A DNA stretch of 30,896 bases from Phoronis australis. Lineage: Eukaryota; Phoronida; Phoronidae. Made by a program: the position numbers and the translations under genes. The number at the start of each line of letters is the position of its first letter. The stretch's first letter is position 1. Below, piece by piece: positions 1-11,101 of the stretch. The stretch spans positions 1 through 30,896 of the forward strand of contig NMRA01000843.1 of assembly GCA_002633005.1 (NCBI GenBank). Direction: 5' to 3'. The notes under the pieces are model-generated. The model ran no database searches. It saw nothing but the letters and a program-made list of their open reading frames with translations, and was not told the origin of the DNA.

Positions 1-135
1 TCACTAAAAATGCAGGAACTATCTAAATTTGGCGAATGCACAACTCATAGCTCTGAACGTACCCCGTGAATCTTAGTAAAGGGTCTACATTCTCAAAATT
101 CGAGCACCCCCATTTTTAGGTAGGGTGCGCGCATG
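1..135. repeat. MITE-like repeat, copy a (right end only)
   Basis: The sequence resembles 21372-21512 over about 110 bases; both contain CATAGCTCTGAAC followed by GTGAATCTTA. It ends with a C-rich block and then GGGTGCGCGCATG at 123-135. That terminal motif also closes the copies at 14814-15028 and 20944-21166, where its inverse opens the element. The left end lies outside the window. No coding capacity is visible, so a non-autonomous DNA transposon is the likeliest identity; this is inferred from repetition and inverted ends. Confidence 0.5.
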
Positions 136-365
136 TCATAAACTCACGTTGTTACGCTAACGCTTATACCGGAACTACTTGCATTTGAACCAACGTGTGT
201 TGAATTCCAGTGTAATGTACATTGGGCATTGTATTTAATAGTGTATAGTTTTCCATTCATAACTTTTAGCCTTCTGTGATAATAAATTTGGGGGTTTCAT
301 TGTCCCAGATTAAAATTTAAAACTACCTGAATCAATGTTTTAAGATCGACTCTGCTCCATTGCTT
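136..365. other. anonymous AT-rich spacer
   Basis: No coding, RNA or repeat signal was recognised between the MITE-like end and the outer border of the large inverted repeat. Confidence 0.5.
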
Positions 366-378
366 TTAACCTGGTTCC

Positions 379-512
379 CGGGCCTCACAAGCTGACGTCA
401 CGGATTGCTTGTGAAGGCCCAGGTACAGGGCACTAGAGCGATGGTTTTCATTGGCTGTCAGCTGGCAATTTTTAACCAGGAAGTTTGCTCTGCGCATGCT
501 GACATCCGGTAT
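379..512 (+). promoter_or_regulatory. promoter-like hairpin end of the left arm
   Basis: The outermost part of the arm folds on itself: GGCCTCACAAGC at 381-392 pairs with GCTTGTGAAGGCC at 407-419. The loop holds a full CRE palindrome, TGACGTCA (393-400). An inverted CCAAT box (ATTGG, 450-454), an NRF1-like TGCGCATGC (491-499) and an ETS-like CATCCGGT follow. This combination is typical of TATA-less metazoan promoters. An AATAAA lies near 674, so a short transcript is conceivable. Promoter activity is inferred from motifs only. Confidence 0.35.
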
Positions 513-769
513 TATGTTATCAGGTCGCTAGGTGTCGCGAGAGTCAAAGTTATTTTACGACTGGGTCGCGTTTGCGGTCGGGGGTAACTCTCTGGTGAGG
601 TAGATGTTTATATGTTGTGATATTACCAACAAACTGTTGTGAAATCATGTAATTATCGATTCCTTATTAGGAAAATAAACCTGAATTAACAATGGCTTCA
701 CTCTTTTGGCATTTTTTCAGTTTCTTTGTTTGAACGCTGTTTATGAATTGAAAACGGTCCTGAAATCCT

Positions 770-809
770 GGATCCTTCCCTGCTGTAAGATCTTACCGCA
801 GGGGATGAT
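770..809. repeat. near-palindrome, left-arm copy
   Basis: Centred on AAGATCTT, with CCCTGCTGT on one side and CCGCAGGGG on the other. It is the partner of the better-preserved palindrome at 13221-13262. The sequence resembles two transposon termini (CAGGGG followed by GGATCC) abutting head to head. Confidence 0.6.
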
Positions 810-1318
810 ACAGCATTTTGAGTTAGGGGGTAGGGGTAAGGGCAGAGTATTTTGCCCGTCAAACATTTGCACCCCCAAGCTGCCAAATGGAATCTGGGAG
901 AATTTTAGGCAGGCCCGGCCATGGCCTCCTTGCCGCCCCCCCCTCCCCCCTATGCGTCTCTGTACAGTGTTACAGTAGATACTTCTGGCACCCAATTTCC
1001 ACCACTTCGCAGCCTACACAGTATTCATCCCCTAGAACGCCACAATTTTCGACCCTCCAGGTAGCCACGATTCTCAAGCTACACCCCTCACCTCGTTGAC
1101 ATTCTAATTTTTTCAGTCTTCCCCATTTCCCTTTTTAAGGTGGGACCCCACACAACTTGAGGGTCCTAAGCCATTCAGATCACCTTGGGTATATTCAGGG
1201 CCTCAATTTTCTCATTGGAGGTGAATTTAACCTGCGTGATCATCAAACATAGTGGAGAATGATTGGCCATGATAAAGTTCGCCCATGCACTGAAAACATT
1301 AAACTTCCAAGGGCATCC

Positions 1319-1600
1319 AGAACACCTCGGGTGTTTTTGTAACCTCAAATTTCACCTAATAGGTGAATGCTCTCTGCATGTGTGCGGACTTCAGTTTGCC
1401 TATTATTGTCAAGATTGAAAATCACGTGACTTGCCATATTTTGGATAACATTCATCTCCGAGAGGATAATTGAGGCTACGAAAATACCTGAAGTGTTTCT
1501 AAGAAAAATTTGTAAATGTAAATAGGGAAATAGCCGAGGTGCACCCGATGTTCCGAGGGTAAATTTGTAGCTACGAAAATACCCAAGAGGTGTTCCAAAT
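1319..1600. repeat. degenerate module repeated inside the arm
   Basis: A short module of the form CACCT.GGGTnTTTTTGTAnC followed by CTCAAATTT occurs near 1322-1357, inverted near 1562-1598 (CTACGAAAATACCC then GGTGTTC), and again around 1478-1500. A weaker form lies at 1180-1230. The same set recurs in the right arm around 12450-12730. The two orientations could pair into a local hairpin. No function is assigned. Confidence 0.45.
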
Positions 1601-3458
1601 GGGCCATAACCTTTAGTTTTGTACATAATCGAGTACTACATGTAGAAGAATCTCCACCCATTTAGACAGTGGCTAAAAAGACATTATGTTTGTGGTCCGA
1701 GGTTTAGACTTAAATAAAATTGTAGCCTAATGTTTCAAATGCACAATCTTTTTATGAGAGCTAATGCTATCAAATGAATCCTTTCGTAGTGATTCTTGGA
1801 CAGCTGTCTTTTTCACCCATTAAGCTTGAAGAAGTCAGCTCAGAGATTCCTGTTGTCAAAAATCAGTCTGGTGTCCAAGGTTTTACAAATACAGGTATCG
1901 TATTAAAACCCCTTTTGCAGTAGGAAAAAGGTACCATTTGCAGTGTTTTTAACTTCCAGAGTGAAGCCCGTTGTATTCATGGGAAAAAAGTTTGCTTTGG
2001 TAGGGCTTTTTCAAGCACCATTTTGAAGAGAAATTGTTTGAGAAAAATCACCCAGTTCAGTGTCGTGTCTTGTATAAACCTATGGGAGTACCCCCCTTGG
2101 AATGGTTTTAGGAGGGTGCTATGAAAGCTCAAGGATGGTCGAATGAACCCTATCCCTATACCTAACTATGTGTGTTGAACATCTTGGAAAGTAAAAGCAC
2201 AATTGTTGATTTCAGAATGCGCTTATCAGATGGTGTCTTATAGCTTCCAGATTTCCTTCGAATTAAATCCCTTTAAGTTGCTATAAATGGGTCTTATGTG
2301 AAAAAGAATAAATTTTGATCTGATCAACTTACCACTACATACAGGAATTGAAATGACAATAAGAGGAATTTTTTCCAGGTGATTATCATTTCACAAATAG
2401 GCTTGTGTGATAAAAATATTTTTGTGTTGTGAAATTAAACTGAAATAAATGTTTTTGCATGAATCAAGCCAAAAATGATGATAAAAAGAAGCTGGAAATC
2501 AAATAAAAGGAAATAAAAACAAACAAGGAAAATTCCAAGCCCTATATAAATCCCTGTCTCAACTTGTTCCTTAGTGGACTTGGAAGAATTCAAACTTTGT
2601 TATTGCTCAAAGCCATGGTTATTGCAACAGGTCTTAAGCAATAACAAACTATCCGTTCAACCGAAGCCAATATACCACATGTAATGTCAGTAAGGAACAG
2701 TACAAGATCAAGAGTCTAATCACAAGCACACACATGAAGATGAACATCAGACACTAGTATCCAAATCCTCTACCAATCTTCATGGGAGTGCTTGTGATTT
2801 TTGCCAGTAATTTGGCCAAAAAACAACATTGTTTGTACCAGACCAATCTTATATTCTTACATGACGGTTCTAAAAAGAGTTTGGGTAAATAGCAGCTTGA
2901 AAAATGGTACAATTTGTGGATATGGAATGTCAAAAAGGTTCATTTTTCAACAGTTTAGTACTTGGAGGCTCTGCATGAACAAGGGACAGGGACAGGGAAG
3001 CTAGGCAAGAACAAAATGGAATGAATTTCTATCAGGGGAAGGGTTTGCAATGAGGATGGGATAGCCCTGTTGTGCGCCCACGGCTATGTTAATGCCCAGA
3101 CTTAGTACTTCAGTCTATCGCTAAACTAAACCATATTTGTAATCAATACATCAGCAAAATAAAGTTCCCGATGGTTAGATACATTTCTTGGCATTTTGTG
3201 TGTTTTGTAGCTTATGAGTATACTATTTCTAGAAACACATTAATGATGTCAACGTGAGGGTGTTTGCCAGTGCGAATGTTCTGAAGCATTTCACACTGCC
3301 CAACTCTTGCCACGAGGAGGCCCCCTCAGTAAGAGTCAAATTTGTAATTTTTGAAAAACTGTTCGAAAAGACCGAAATGTTGACTAAAATCACTGCTGTA
3401 CTATGTAGATCATAACCACAAGAATGAAACACTAGCATGTTGTTCAAAACACTGATCG

Positions 3459-4973
3459 AACACAATGGTAATAGTCACATGCAGTGTTTTCAACTGCACA
3501 ACAGGAACCTGTTTTTCACTGAATAGCAGACATTAAAACTTGTTCTCAAAATGCGGATTGCCAGTGAGTGACTATTGCCTGGATAACAATCCTACATATC
3601 TAACGCGCAAGAAACCGTCAATTTACTTTAAGTGACCCAACTCAAAATCTTTGAAGTACCCTGAGCTCCCAATTTTAAAATATGAGATGTTTTTGCAACT
3701 AGTCATTTCAACGAATCAGGTTTTTAAATCCACTTGCTAACAATTTCTAACTCCAGGATGCTTTGATTACAGCGAACCTTAGTGGTTTCGGAATGGTTTA
3801 GAATGGTTCCAAGACATTGTTTTGCAATTAGACTGAAATTAATAGATGATTGTTGCAAACTGCAACACTTGATGTCATGTGAATGTAGAAAGCAAAAAAT
3901 GAAACAGTCGACGAGTCGGAGTCCACGAGAGAGAGGACACTTGCATAGATTGCATATGACCAAATGTGCCCCTCTGACCAGTGACTCAGGCATTACAAAA
4001 GTCAGCATGAAAGGGCGAATTTCCAAATAAATTCCACACAAAAATATTTACTTTTTGGTTTGAACTGTATAAAATGATCCATTTTTCGACCAAAACCACT
4101 GAAAGTTTCATATACAACTGAGACTTGTTATGTTAAAAAGAACACTGCCCAGAGAGATTCTTGCTGAAATTCAATTCCCTGTAAATAATAACTTTGCTTA
4201 ACTATTTTATCAGAAAAGTTGACTCTTTCATTGAGGCTCTCACCAAAATGGGTCAGTTTTAATGACTGTGCCAACTCACAAAAGGGTGAGGTTTTATCTT
4301 GCTGATTATAGAAAAGAGTGGGTATAATCATAATTTCACAGCAACAAACAACCTCCGAAATAATTGAATACTCCGTATGACTGTACGATTGCAATCAAAG
4401 GCATGCACTGCTGAATGGCACCGCCAAAAGCGATAAAATCAGTCATTATAACACTATTGCTAGACTGATTAATGTTTGCGTGTTTAGGACCATTGACTGT
4501 ATTTTTATGCTCCTAACTTCTGTTAGAAGTGACATGTGTGCCAGTGACAGTGTATTATATCCTTATCTGACCCACCAGTTCAACCTTCACAGCATTCACG
4601 GGAACTTATATAACACACATGAACATGTTAACATACGAGAGGGTGTGCTCTAAAAAGATCGAGACTCAGCAAGTCCTTTCCCGCTATTCGGTGATAGTAC
4701 GCGACTGTTGTTGTGGGTGGCCTAATGGAGTAATGGTATTGGTAATGGCATATTTCTTCCACAAATTAATTAGTAAAAAATCACATTACTTCAGAATCCA
4801 GCATAGTATACTGGACAATTATCATAAAATGTTTCGTATACGTTACTGGTGATGTATTCCTTGACTCGTTAGCATTGAAATGCGGGAGTTCGATGAAAAC
4901 AAGAGAGATTTAAACGGCTGTAAATCCATCGACATTCTTTTACTGGAAGTCGCCATGTTGGTGAACTAGTTTG
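3459..4973. repeat. tandem direct duplication, copy A
   Basis: This 1.5-kb segment is repeated directly at 4985-6565. Shared landmarks include GCCAGTGAGTGACTATTGCC (3559 and 5107), GGGCGAATTTCCAAATAAAT (about 4013 and 5560), GACCATTGACTGTATTT (about 4488 and 6025), and a shared end CATGTTGGTGAACTAG. It begins a few bases inside the left arm of the inverted repeat. Scattered substitutions and small indels separate the copies, and the minus-strand ORFs at equivalent places are frameshifted relative to each other, so most of it is probably non-coding. Confidence 0.85.
4843..4956 (-). CDS. candidate short first exon, 37 codons
   Basis: A YY1-type start context (CCAACATGGCGACTTCC) opens a frame of 37 codons beginning MATSSKRMSMDLQPFKSLL. 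It ends at TAA, with a possible donor CCA|GTAACG just before the stop. It is the complement of the end of duplication copy A. In copy B the ATG is followed by GTG and a one-base deletion breaks the frame. It could be a first exon or chance. The product is not recognised. Confidence 0.2.
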   Translation of the reverse strand: MATSSKRMSMDLQPFKSLLFSSNSRISMLTSQGIHHQ

Positions 4974-4984
4974 CACTGAGCAAA

Positions 4985-6565
4985 ACATAATGGTAATAGT
5001 AACATACCGGGCACCCCCACTTTGAGAACCAGTGTTTTCTACTGTATAACAGGAATCTGTTTTTCATTGAATAGCAGGCGTTAAAACTTGTTCTCAAAAT
5101 TTGGATTGCCAGTGAGTGACTATTGCCTGGATAACAATCCAACCCAAGTAACGCACAAGAAACCGTCAATTTGAGTTTAGTGACCCAACTTAAAATCTTT
5201 GAAGTACGCTGAGCTCCCAATTTTGAAATGTGAGATGTTTTTGCAACTAGTAGTCATTTTAACAAACCAGGTTTTTAAAGTTTGCTTGCATACAATGTCT
5301 AACTCGAGGATGCTTTGATTACAGCGAACCTTAGTAGTTTCAGAATGTTTAAGAATGGTTCTGAGATCTTGTTTTGCAATTAGACTGAAATTAATAGATG
5401 ATTGTTACAAACTCTACAACACTTGACATGTGAACGTGGAAAGAAAAAATGAAACAGTCGACGAGTCGGGGTCCAGGAGAGGAGACTTGCATAGATTTTA
5501 TATGACCAAATGTGACACTCTGACCAGTGACTCGGCATTGCAAAAGTCACCATGAAAGGGCGAATTTCCAAATAAATTCCACACAAAAATATTTACTTTT
5601 TGGTTGGAAATGTATAAAATAATCCATTTTAGCACCAAAACCACTTAAGGTTTCAGATGCAACTGAGGTTTGTTGTTTTAAAAAGAATACAACCCAGAGA
5701 GCTTTTTGCTGAAACTCAATTCCCTGTAAATAATAACTTTGCATAATAATGTTATCAGAAAAGTTGACTCTTCCATTGAGGCTCTCACCAAAATGGGTCA
5801 GTTTTAATCACTGTGCCAACTCAAAAAAGGGTGAGGTTTATCTTGCTGACTATACTAAAGAGTGTGTATAATCCTAATTTCACAGCAACAAACACCCTCC
5901 GAAATAACTGAATACTCCGTACGACTGTAGGATGGCAGTCAGAGGCACTGCTGAATGGCACCACCAAAAGCGATGTCAGTCATTATAAAACTATTGCTAG
6001 ACTGGTTAATGTTGGTATGTTTAGGACCATTGACTGTATTTTTATGCTCCTAACTTCTGTGGGTAGTGACAAGTGTGCCAGTGTATTATATATACATTAC
6101 AATGACAATGTCAATGAATAGCAGTATTTCAGCATATATCCTTATCTGACCCAATTCAACCTTCACGGTAATCACGGGAGCTTACACAACGCACATGAAC
6201 ATGTTAACATACGAGAGGGTGTGCTCTGAAAAGATCCGAGACAATCTCCCACGGCTGCGACGCACTCAGCTACTCCTTTCCCACTATTCGGTGCTGTAGT
6301 ACGCCTAAAATGACTGTTGTGTTGAGAGTTGTTGTGGGTGCCCTAATTTCCTCCACAAATTATTTCGTAAAAAGTCACATCACTTCAGAATCCAGCATAG
6401 TATACAAGGTTATTATCATGAAATGTTTCATATACGTTACTGGTGATGTATTCCTAGACTCGCTAGCTTTGAAATGCGGGAGTTTGATGAAAACAGAGAG
6501 ATTTAAACGGCTGTAAATCCATCGACATTCTTTTACTGGAAGTCACCATGTTGGTGAACTAGTTT
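4985..6565. repeat. tandem direct duplication, copy B
   Basis: Second copy of the segment at 3459-4973. Relative to copy A it carries extra sequence near 6095-6140 and near 6241-6265. Both copies contain TATA-like and AT-rich stretches but no recognisable open gene. Confidence 0.85.
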
Positions 6566-7782
6566 GACCTATTATACAACTGACCAATAGAATGCCTTGT
6601 TTCTTGAAATCGGAACAGCCAATGATATTCCAAGAATGCGGATGGAAAAGTGCCCTGTAGCAGACCCCAACCAATCTCGTGGGTCTGTGTAGGAGACTAC
6701 ATTGCTTTGCGACTTTACTCGCTAGTATAGGCTGACTGGCGTGGCTTTCACACTGAATTTCGTCCCAGGGGGTGATTCTCAACTGCAGTTTTAACGGGGA
6801 TGCAGCTGGAAAATCAAGACACTCGCCCATCTGGGAGTGGATGCATCAAAAATTATTTGGACGTAGCTTCCTCGAAATGTCACCCTTCCAGTAGGGCACC
6901 GTTCCGGAAACATCGTTTTTGTAGAGATTTATTCCATATACCTAAATCCTATCGTAGAAACAGGTGGATTTATAAACTGTTCAGATTGAAAGAGTACATG
7001 GAGATATGTGATGTTAAACATAAATCTTTTGTAACCAGTTTTAAACGTAACATTTTTTAAAACCATTCTGAAGAATTGTGTAGTTGGTGGAACCTTGTGT
7101 GCCTTGGGTAGTTTTTAACTCATGAAGTGGCACTTTGTAGCGAATCAAATCCTAAAAGCAACATTTTGCATTAAAGCACTATTTCGTACTAGGGAAACTG
7201 CAGGCCCTGAAAAGTTACCTTTCTGAGTGGCATGTCTCGTACACCGCTTTTATGGGAGTAACCCCGATTGTTTGTGTGCGACAGTTGTCCTGTTGTTGCA
7301 GACAGCTGTCAGTTTTTCTGAATCCTTGCCAAGTAGATGTTACTTGAAAAGCTATTCTCCTGAGTGTAGAGGCAAAAAACTGAAATACATTGGAGGAGTA
7401 ACCTCTAAAGCAAAACACCTGGAATCGTTTAAATCTAATTAGCAACTATTCTTTTGTACTTATATTTGTTCAACTTGACGAACCTGTATTCTAGAAAAAT
7501 TGATTTTAGAATTCCTAAAGTAGTTAATTAGTATGATGTCATTATTTAGTTGCTGACATAACCTCTGAATCAACACTACGCTCAAAATTTAGTTTTGGAA
7601 AATTTTTCCTCAAATATGAAAGATTGATTTATTTGTTTGAAATGTATTGATTATTAGCCACCTTGTGTGATATTACTTTTGAATTTTTTTGTATTTTTAT
7701 AATGGGCGCGCGCGCGTGTATCCAGTGTATTTCTGTCATTGAGACAAGGAAGTATCTGTTTCTGCGGAGGCTGGAAACGAAC
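6566..7782 (+). other. unique spacer inside the inverted repeat
   Basis: It begins with three CCAAT boxes in about 120 bases (near 6572, 6612 and 6671). It holds two modest plus-strand ORFs (6800-7060 and 7227-7442) with no recognisable domain. The second ends in a basic stretch, KKLKYIGGVTSKAKHLESF. Either could be an exon, but nothing supports a specific product. The last part is AT-rich and leads into the PAN exon. Confidence 0.35.
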
Positions 7783-8079
7783 ATGTGGCTTCTCAGGACA
7801 ATATTTGTGAGTTTTGCTTTCTGGTGGATTGGATTTCTTTCACACTGTGTCCAGTCAAAGGTCTATTTCAAAAGGAAGCAGGCACTCCAGATCACCAACT
7901 TGATGAAGCATGAATTCTTGAACACGAGTGACTTATCTGACTGCTGTGTGGCATGTTATGGTGAACGTGAATGTACCGGTTTTGCTTTTGACGCCGACTC
8001 CATGACCTGTACTCTATACGTCGTCGAAGTTTGCAGTGCCGACGAACCACAGCGGAAGGATATTGAGATTTATGTTAAG
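7783..8079 (+). CDS. secreted PAN/apple-like protein, first coding exon
   Basis: The exon encodes about 99 residues. The start chosen is ATG 7783 because it directly opens a signal peptide: MWLLRTIFVSFAFWWIGFL, then SHCVQS before the likely cleavage site. An in-frame upstream Met at 7663 would bury the signal peptide. The mature part has a PAN/apple cysteine pattern: DCCVACYGERECTGFAFD, followed by a Cys in MTCTLYVV and another in EVCSADE. PAN domains are disulphide-rich adhesion or binding modules of extracellular proteins. The frame runs into AAG|GTAAAA, a good phase-0 donor, and hits a stop five codons later, so the gene is split. It lies inside the giant inverted repeat, unlike most single-copy genes. 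The fold call is fairly confident; the overall protein identity is unknown. Confidence 0.65.
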
Positions 8080-9871
8080 GTAAAAAAATGTTAAGCACCT
8101 TTCGCACTAGTTGTCGAAGTTAATAATTATGTGCTGATTTCGGTTGACACTTTCAAAACTCTAATTTTAGGTTTGGCCAACACCAATAAAATCTGAAGCG
8201 TTTTATTTGAGTCACTGATGGTTTCATTGTTCATTTTCGGGTAACGAAAATAGAATCAAAAGAAAATGTTTTGTGGAAGCAAGAAGCTTGATTCGACTTC
8301 CGTTTTTAATCACCTAAATGTACACGATTCACAGTGCGCAGAAGCAAACAGTATTTTCACATGTTTTAACAACGGTCGTTCTAAGAAGTGAACACAAATT
8401 TAAAATAACGATTACACGGACTTTGGGCCTCGCAGGACTAATTATAGATTAAGCCGAAATCACAAACTTCAAGCTTGCATAATAATCCAGTTAGTGACTG
8501 TGAGCCTGTCCTGAAAGCTATCTTTGTATGTAATTAGGAACCTGGACTCACTGCATTAAACAATAAGTATGAAAAATGTATGTAACGGGGCGCGTGCTTC
8601 ACGCACGTAATCTGTTTGTAAATAAGTATTTAGTAGTTTCTTGTGCATTGTTGCAGAGGAATGAGACACGTGTAGACTTGTGTTTCAGTTTACTATTTCA
8701 CGAACCACAAGAAAAAAAACACCCTATAATATAAGACGATGGAAATGGCAAAACTATTACAATAGCCGCACACCACACATACCATCAACAACATAACAGA
8801 GTACACTGCCTTGTAATTTAGTCGCACGCATTAATGCTGAATTACGCAAATTAGACAATGTAAAGTTACGCTGCCATACCATCCAACAGCGAAGTACACA
8901 ACGCAAATGCCAGTAGAATTACAAACATAACGCGTCACTACTTCTGAGTGCGTCACTACCTGGGCTGTATGAAAACATATCTGTAAACAACGAACACTAA
9001 TATCACAACAGTAGAGAAACTATGAAACTATTACAATTCGTAACTTAAAGTTGCATGTCGCTCTCTTTAGCTGGCTTAAAAACAAAAATTGGGTTTGGAT
9101 TTTTACTCTGATAAAGTTAGTGTCATAGAATTCTCTTCCTTGTATGGATCATAATTCCGTTATCAACTCAAGTCTCAAACCAATGCGCCGCTTGACTTCG
9201 CAGTTATGGGCTTGTCAAGCCCAATACATTGTGAAACGTTTTCTTGAGTCTTGGTAGTTAAGGAGATCTCGATGGTGACCGAAATAGAATCCTATCATTA
9301 TAAGAGATATCAGACCGAGTTTTGATAGTAAAAGGCTTAAAATTCGTTTCTAGCGGGATTTAACTGCCTTGTCGTTTTCTTGTATTTCAGCAAACCGACT
9401 TGATTAAATACCGACCACAGCCAGGTAATAACAGCGACTTTCAATTATGTGTTACGTTCAAATGTCGAGTATTTTCATTTTATTCCTTGATTTAATTGGT
9501 GATTGAGAAATACTCTTATTTTTGGAGACAATACCTTAGGAATACGAGTCACGAACGTTGAAACCATTTAAAGATCGTATAAACCTATCTCGTGTCCTTA
9601 CAACCAATATCGTTATTTCAAGAAAAGCCTGGAGAGTAAAGTGGTGTCCAATTTCATTCACTGTGTTTCAAAGTAGCTCCGAACAAGCTGGCACTTTACG
9701 TTGGACCACCTTGCGGCCAATTTGCCGCGTACTACAAAAAGTTTACAATGCTAGTGCAACCTTTAGCATTTAATGACCAGGCAATCGGGGTTTCAGAGTT
9801 CAGATTGAAGAATTTAAAGAAAGTCTTTTCATTGATTCTTAAAGTTTAGTTGATCCTGATCCCCTGTGCAG
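8080..9871 (+). other. probable intronic sequence after the PAN exon
   Basis: Mostly non-coding. A good acceptor (TTGTATTTCAG) at 9390 and donor (CCAG|GTAATA) at 9425 bracket a possible 34-base micro-exon reading QTDLIKYRPQP in phase with the PAN exon. Its use would throw the 9872 exon out of the better frame, so the two may be alternatives. A short hairpin, CGTGC...GCACG, lies near 8590-8606. Confidence 0.3.
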
Positions 9872-9984
9872 GCTACGCAACATGTGCTGGCTACAGTCGC
9901 CGGCACATTGCCAACGTCTAAACCCTCCGAGTTTTCTTATATCGCTTTGGAGTGTGTGGGCAGGTGCTACGACACGACTTATAA
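9872..9984 (+). CDS. possible downstream exon of the PAN gene
   Basis: It follows acceptor CCCCTGTGCAG and is open in phase 0, so it can join the 7783-8079 exon directly. The peptide is ATQHVLATVAGTLPTSKPSE, a Ser/Thr-rich linker, then FSYIALECVGRCYDTTY with two cysteines that could start another disulphide-rich module. A donor-like GTAAAA begins at 9985, just before an in-frame TAA. Any further exon would have to lie beyond the right arm. Supported only by splice signals and frame. Confidence 0.3.
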
Positions 9985-10522
9985 GTAAAACCTCGTATGC
10001 TATACTTGTCGAATAAGGATGTTTCTTTTTATNGTGTTTTGAGCAACATGCTAGTGTTTCATTCTTGTGATCTACATAATACAGCAGTGATTTTAGTCAA
10101 CATTTCGGTCTTTTCGGACAGTTTTTCAAAATTACAAATTTGACTCTTAATGAGGGGGCCTCCTCGTGGCAAGAGTTGGGCAGTGTGAAATGCTTCAGAA
10201 CATTCGCACTGGCAAACACCCGCACGTTGACATCATTAATGTGTTCCTAGAAATAGTATATACTCATAAGCTACAAAACACACAACATGCCAAGAAATTT
10301 ATCTAACCATTGGGAACTTTATTTTGCTGATGTTTTGATTTGAAATATGGTTCAGTTTAGCAATAGACTGAAGTACTAAGTCTGGGCATTAACATAGCCG
10401 TGGGCGCACAACAGGGCTATCCTCTCCTCATTGCAAACCCTTCCCCTGATAGAAACTCATTTCAGTTTTGTTCTTGCCTAGCTTCCCTGTCCCTGTCCCC
10501 TGTTCATGCAGTGCCTCCAAGT

Positions 10523-11101
10523 TGCCTCACATTACAGTCATTGGTTGCCACTAATTTCAAGTTTAGCAACCTCTTGAATAATTCTGACTACACCAGTGTT
10601 GCTATGTGAATAGGTTACTAAAGACCCGACTGCCATTCAAGTTTCACATTCCCTGCCTTGGGAAAGCACTGACCATTATGAAATTAACACCTGGGCCCTG
10701 GGTTTCAACTTTTTGCTCAGAATTATTTTTGTTATTTTCTATGAACTCGAGATAAGTTTCTTTTATTCTATGTGCTTATTGATGGCAATTAATGATCCCA
10801 GCATTAGAGCTAAGAGTTCGAGTAAGAGGTTTTGCTAGAAATCTAGAGTTTTTACTCAAATTTTAGCTCGAATCTAGTGGTAATTAAGTACTATCTTGAT
10901 CTCCCAAGAAAGTGGAGTAGAAGTGACAAAAACAATTTCGAGTTCGATTTGGATTGAAAGTTTCACTCTAGAGGTGTATTCCCAAAACATGATCGCATAA
11001 TCCCTTTTCAGGGTTTTAAGTCAATCCATACTAGACTGGGTTGGAATCTGTTTAGCCCAAAAAGCATTTAAATGCTATGTGGAGAATAATAAAACATCTG
11101 T
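10523..11101. other. 579-base block present only in the right arm
   Basis: The left arm joins its flanks directly at about 2960. Only a GT is shared at the edges, so either an insertion here or a deletion in the left arm is possible. It contains an imperfect hairpin: 10803-10825 (GAGCTAAGAGTTCGAGTAA) pairs with 10852-10873 (TTACTCAAATTTTAGCTCG). No coding signal. Confidence 0.7.

Larger units (their letters stand above)
370..3452 (+). repeat. left arm of a giant inverted repeat
   Basis: This 3.1-kb segment is the reverse complement of 10034-13672 along its whole length. Corresponding blocks include 370-520 with 13520-13672, 880-1100 with 12930-13170, 1345-1670 with 12400-12720, 2560-2900 with 11150-11480, and 3229-3452 with 10034-10260. 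In the inner 220 bases only about a dozen differences are visible, roughly 95% identity by eye. The outer border is sharp: TTAA at 366-369, then CCTGGTTCCCGGG, which recurs inverted at the far end. The arm is about 560 bases shorter than its partner, mostly because it lacks the 10523-11101 block. No intact transposase was seen. ORFs in both arms are short and unrecognised. Confidence 0.9.

Noticed and set aside
887-1099. Similar proline- and serine-rich ORFs in both arms (887-1099 and 12929-13129 minus)
   Set aside because: Peptide similarity follows from DNA similarity of the arms. Indels shift other frames, and the composition reflects C-rich repeat sequence; no domain is visible.
3724-5744. 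Paired minus-strand ORFs in the tandem duplication
   Set aside because: Equivalent frames in the two copies are broken by different indels, which argues against coding constraint.
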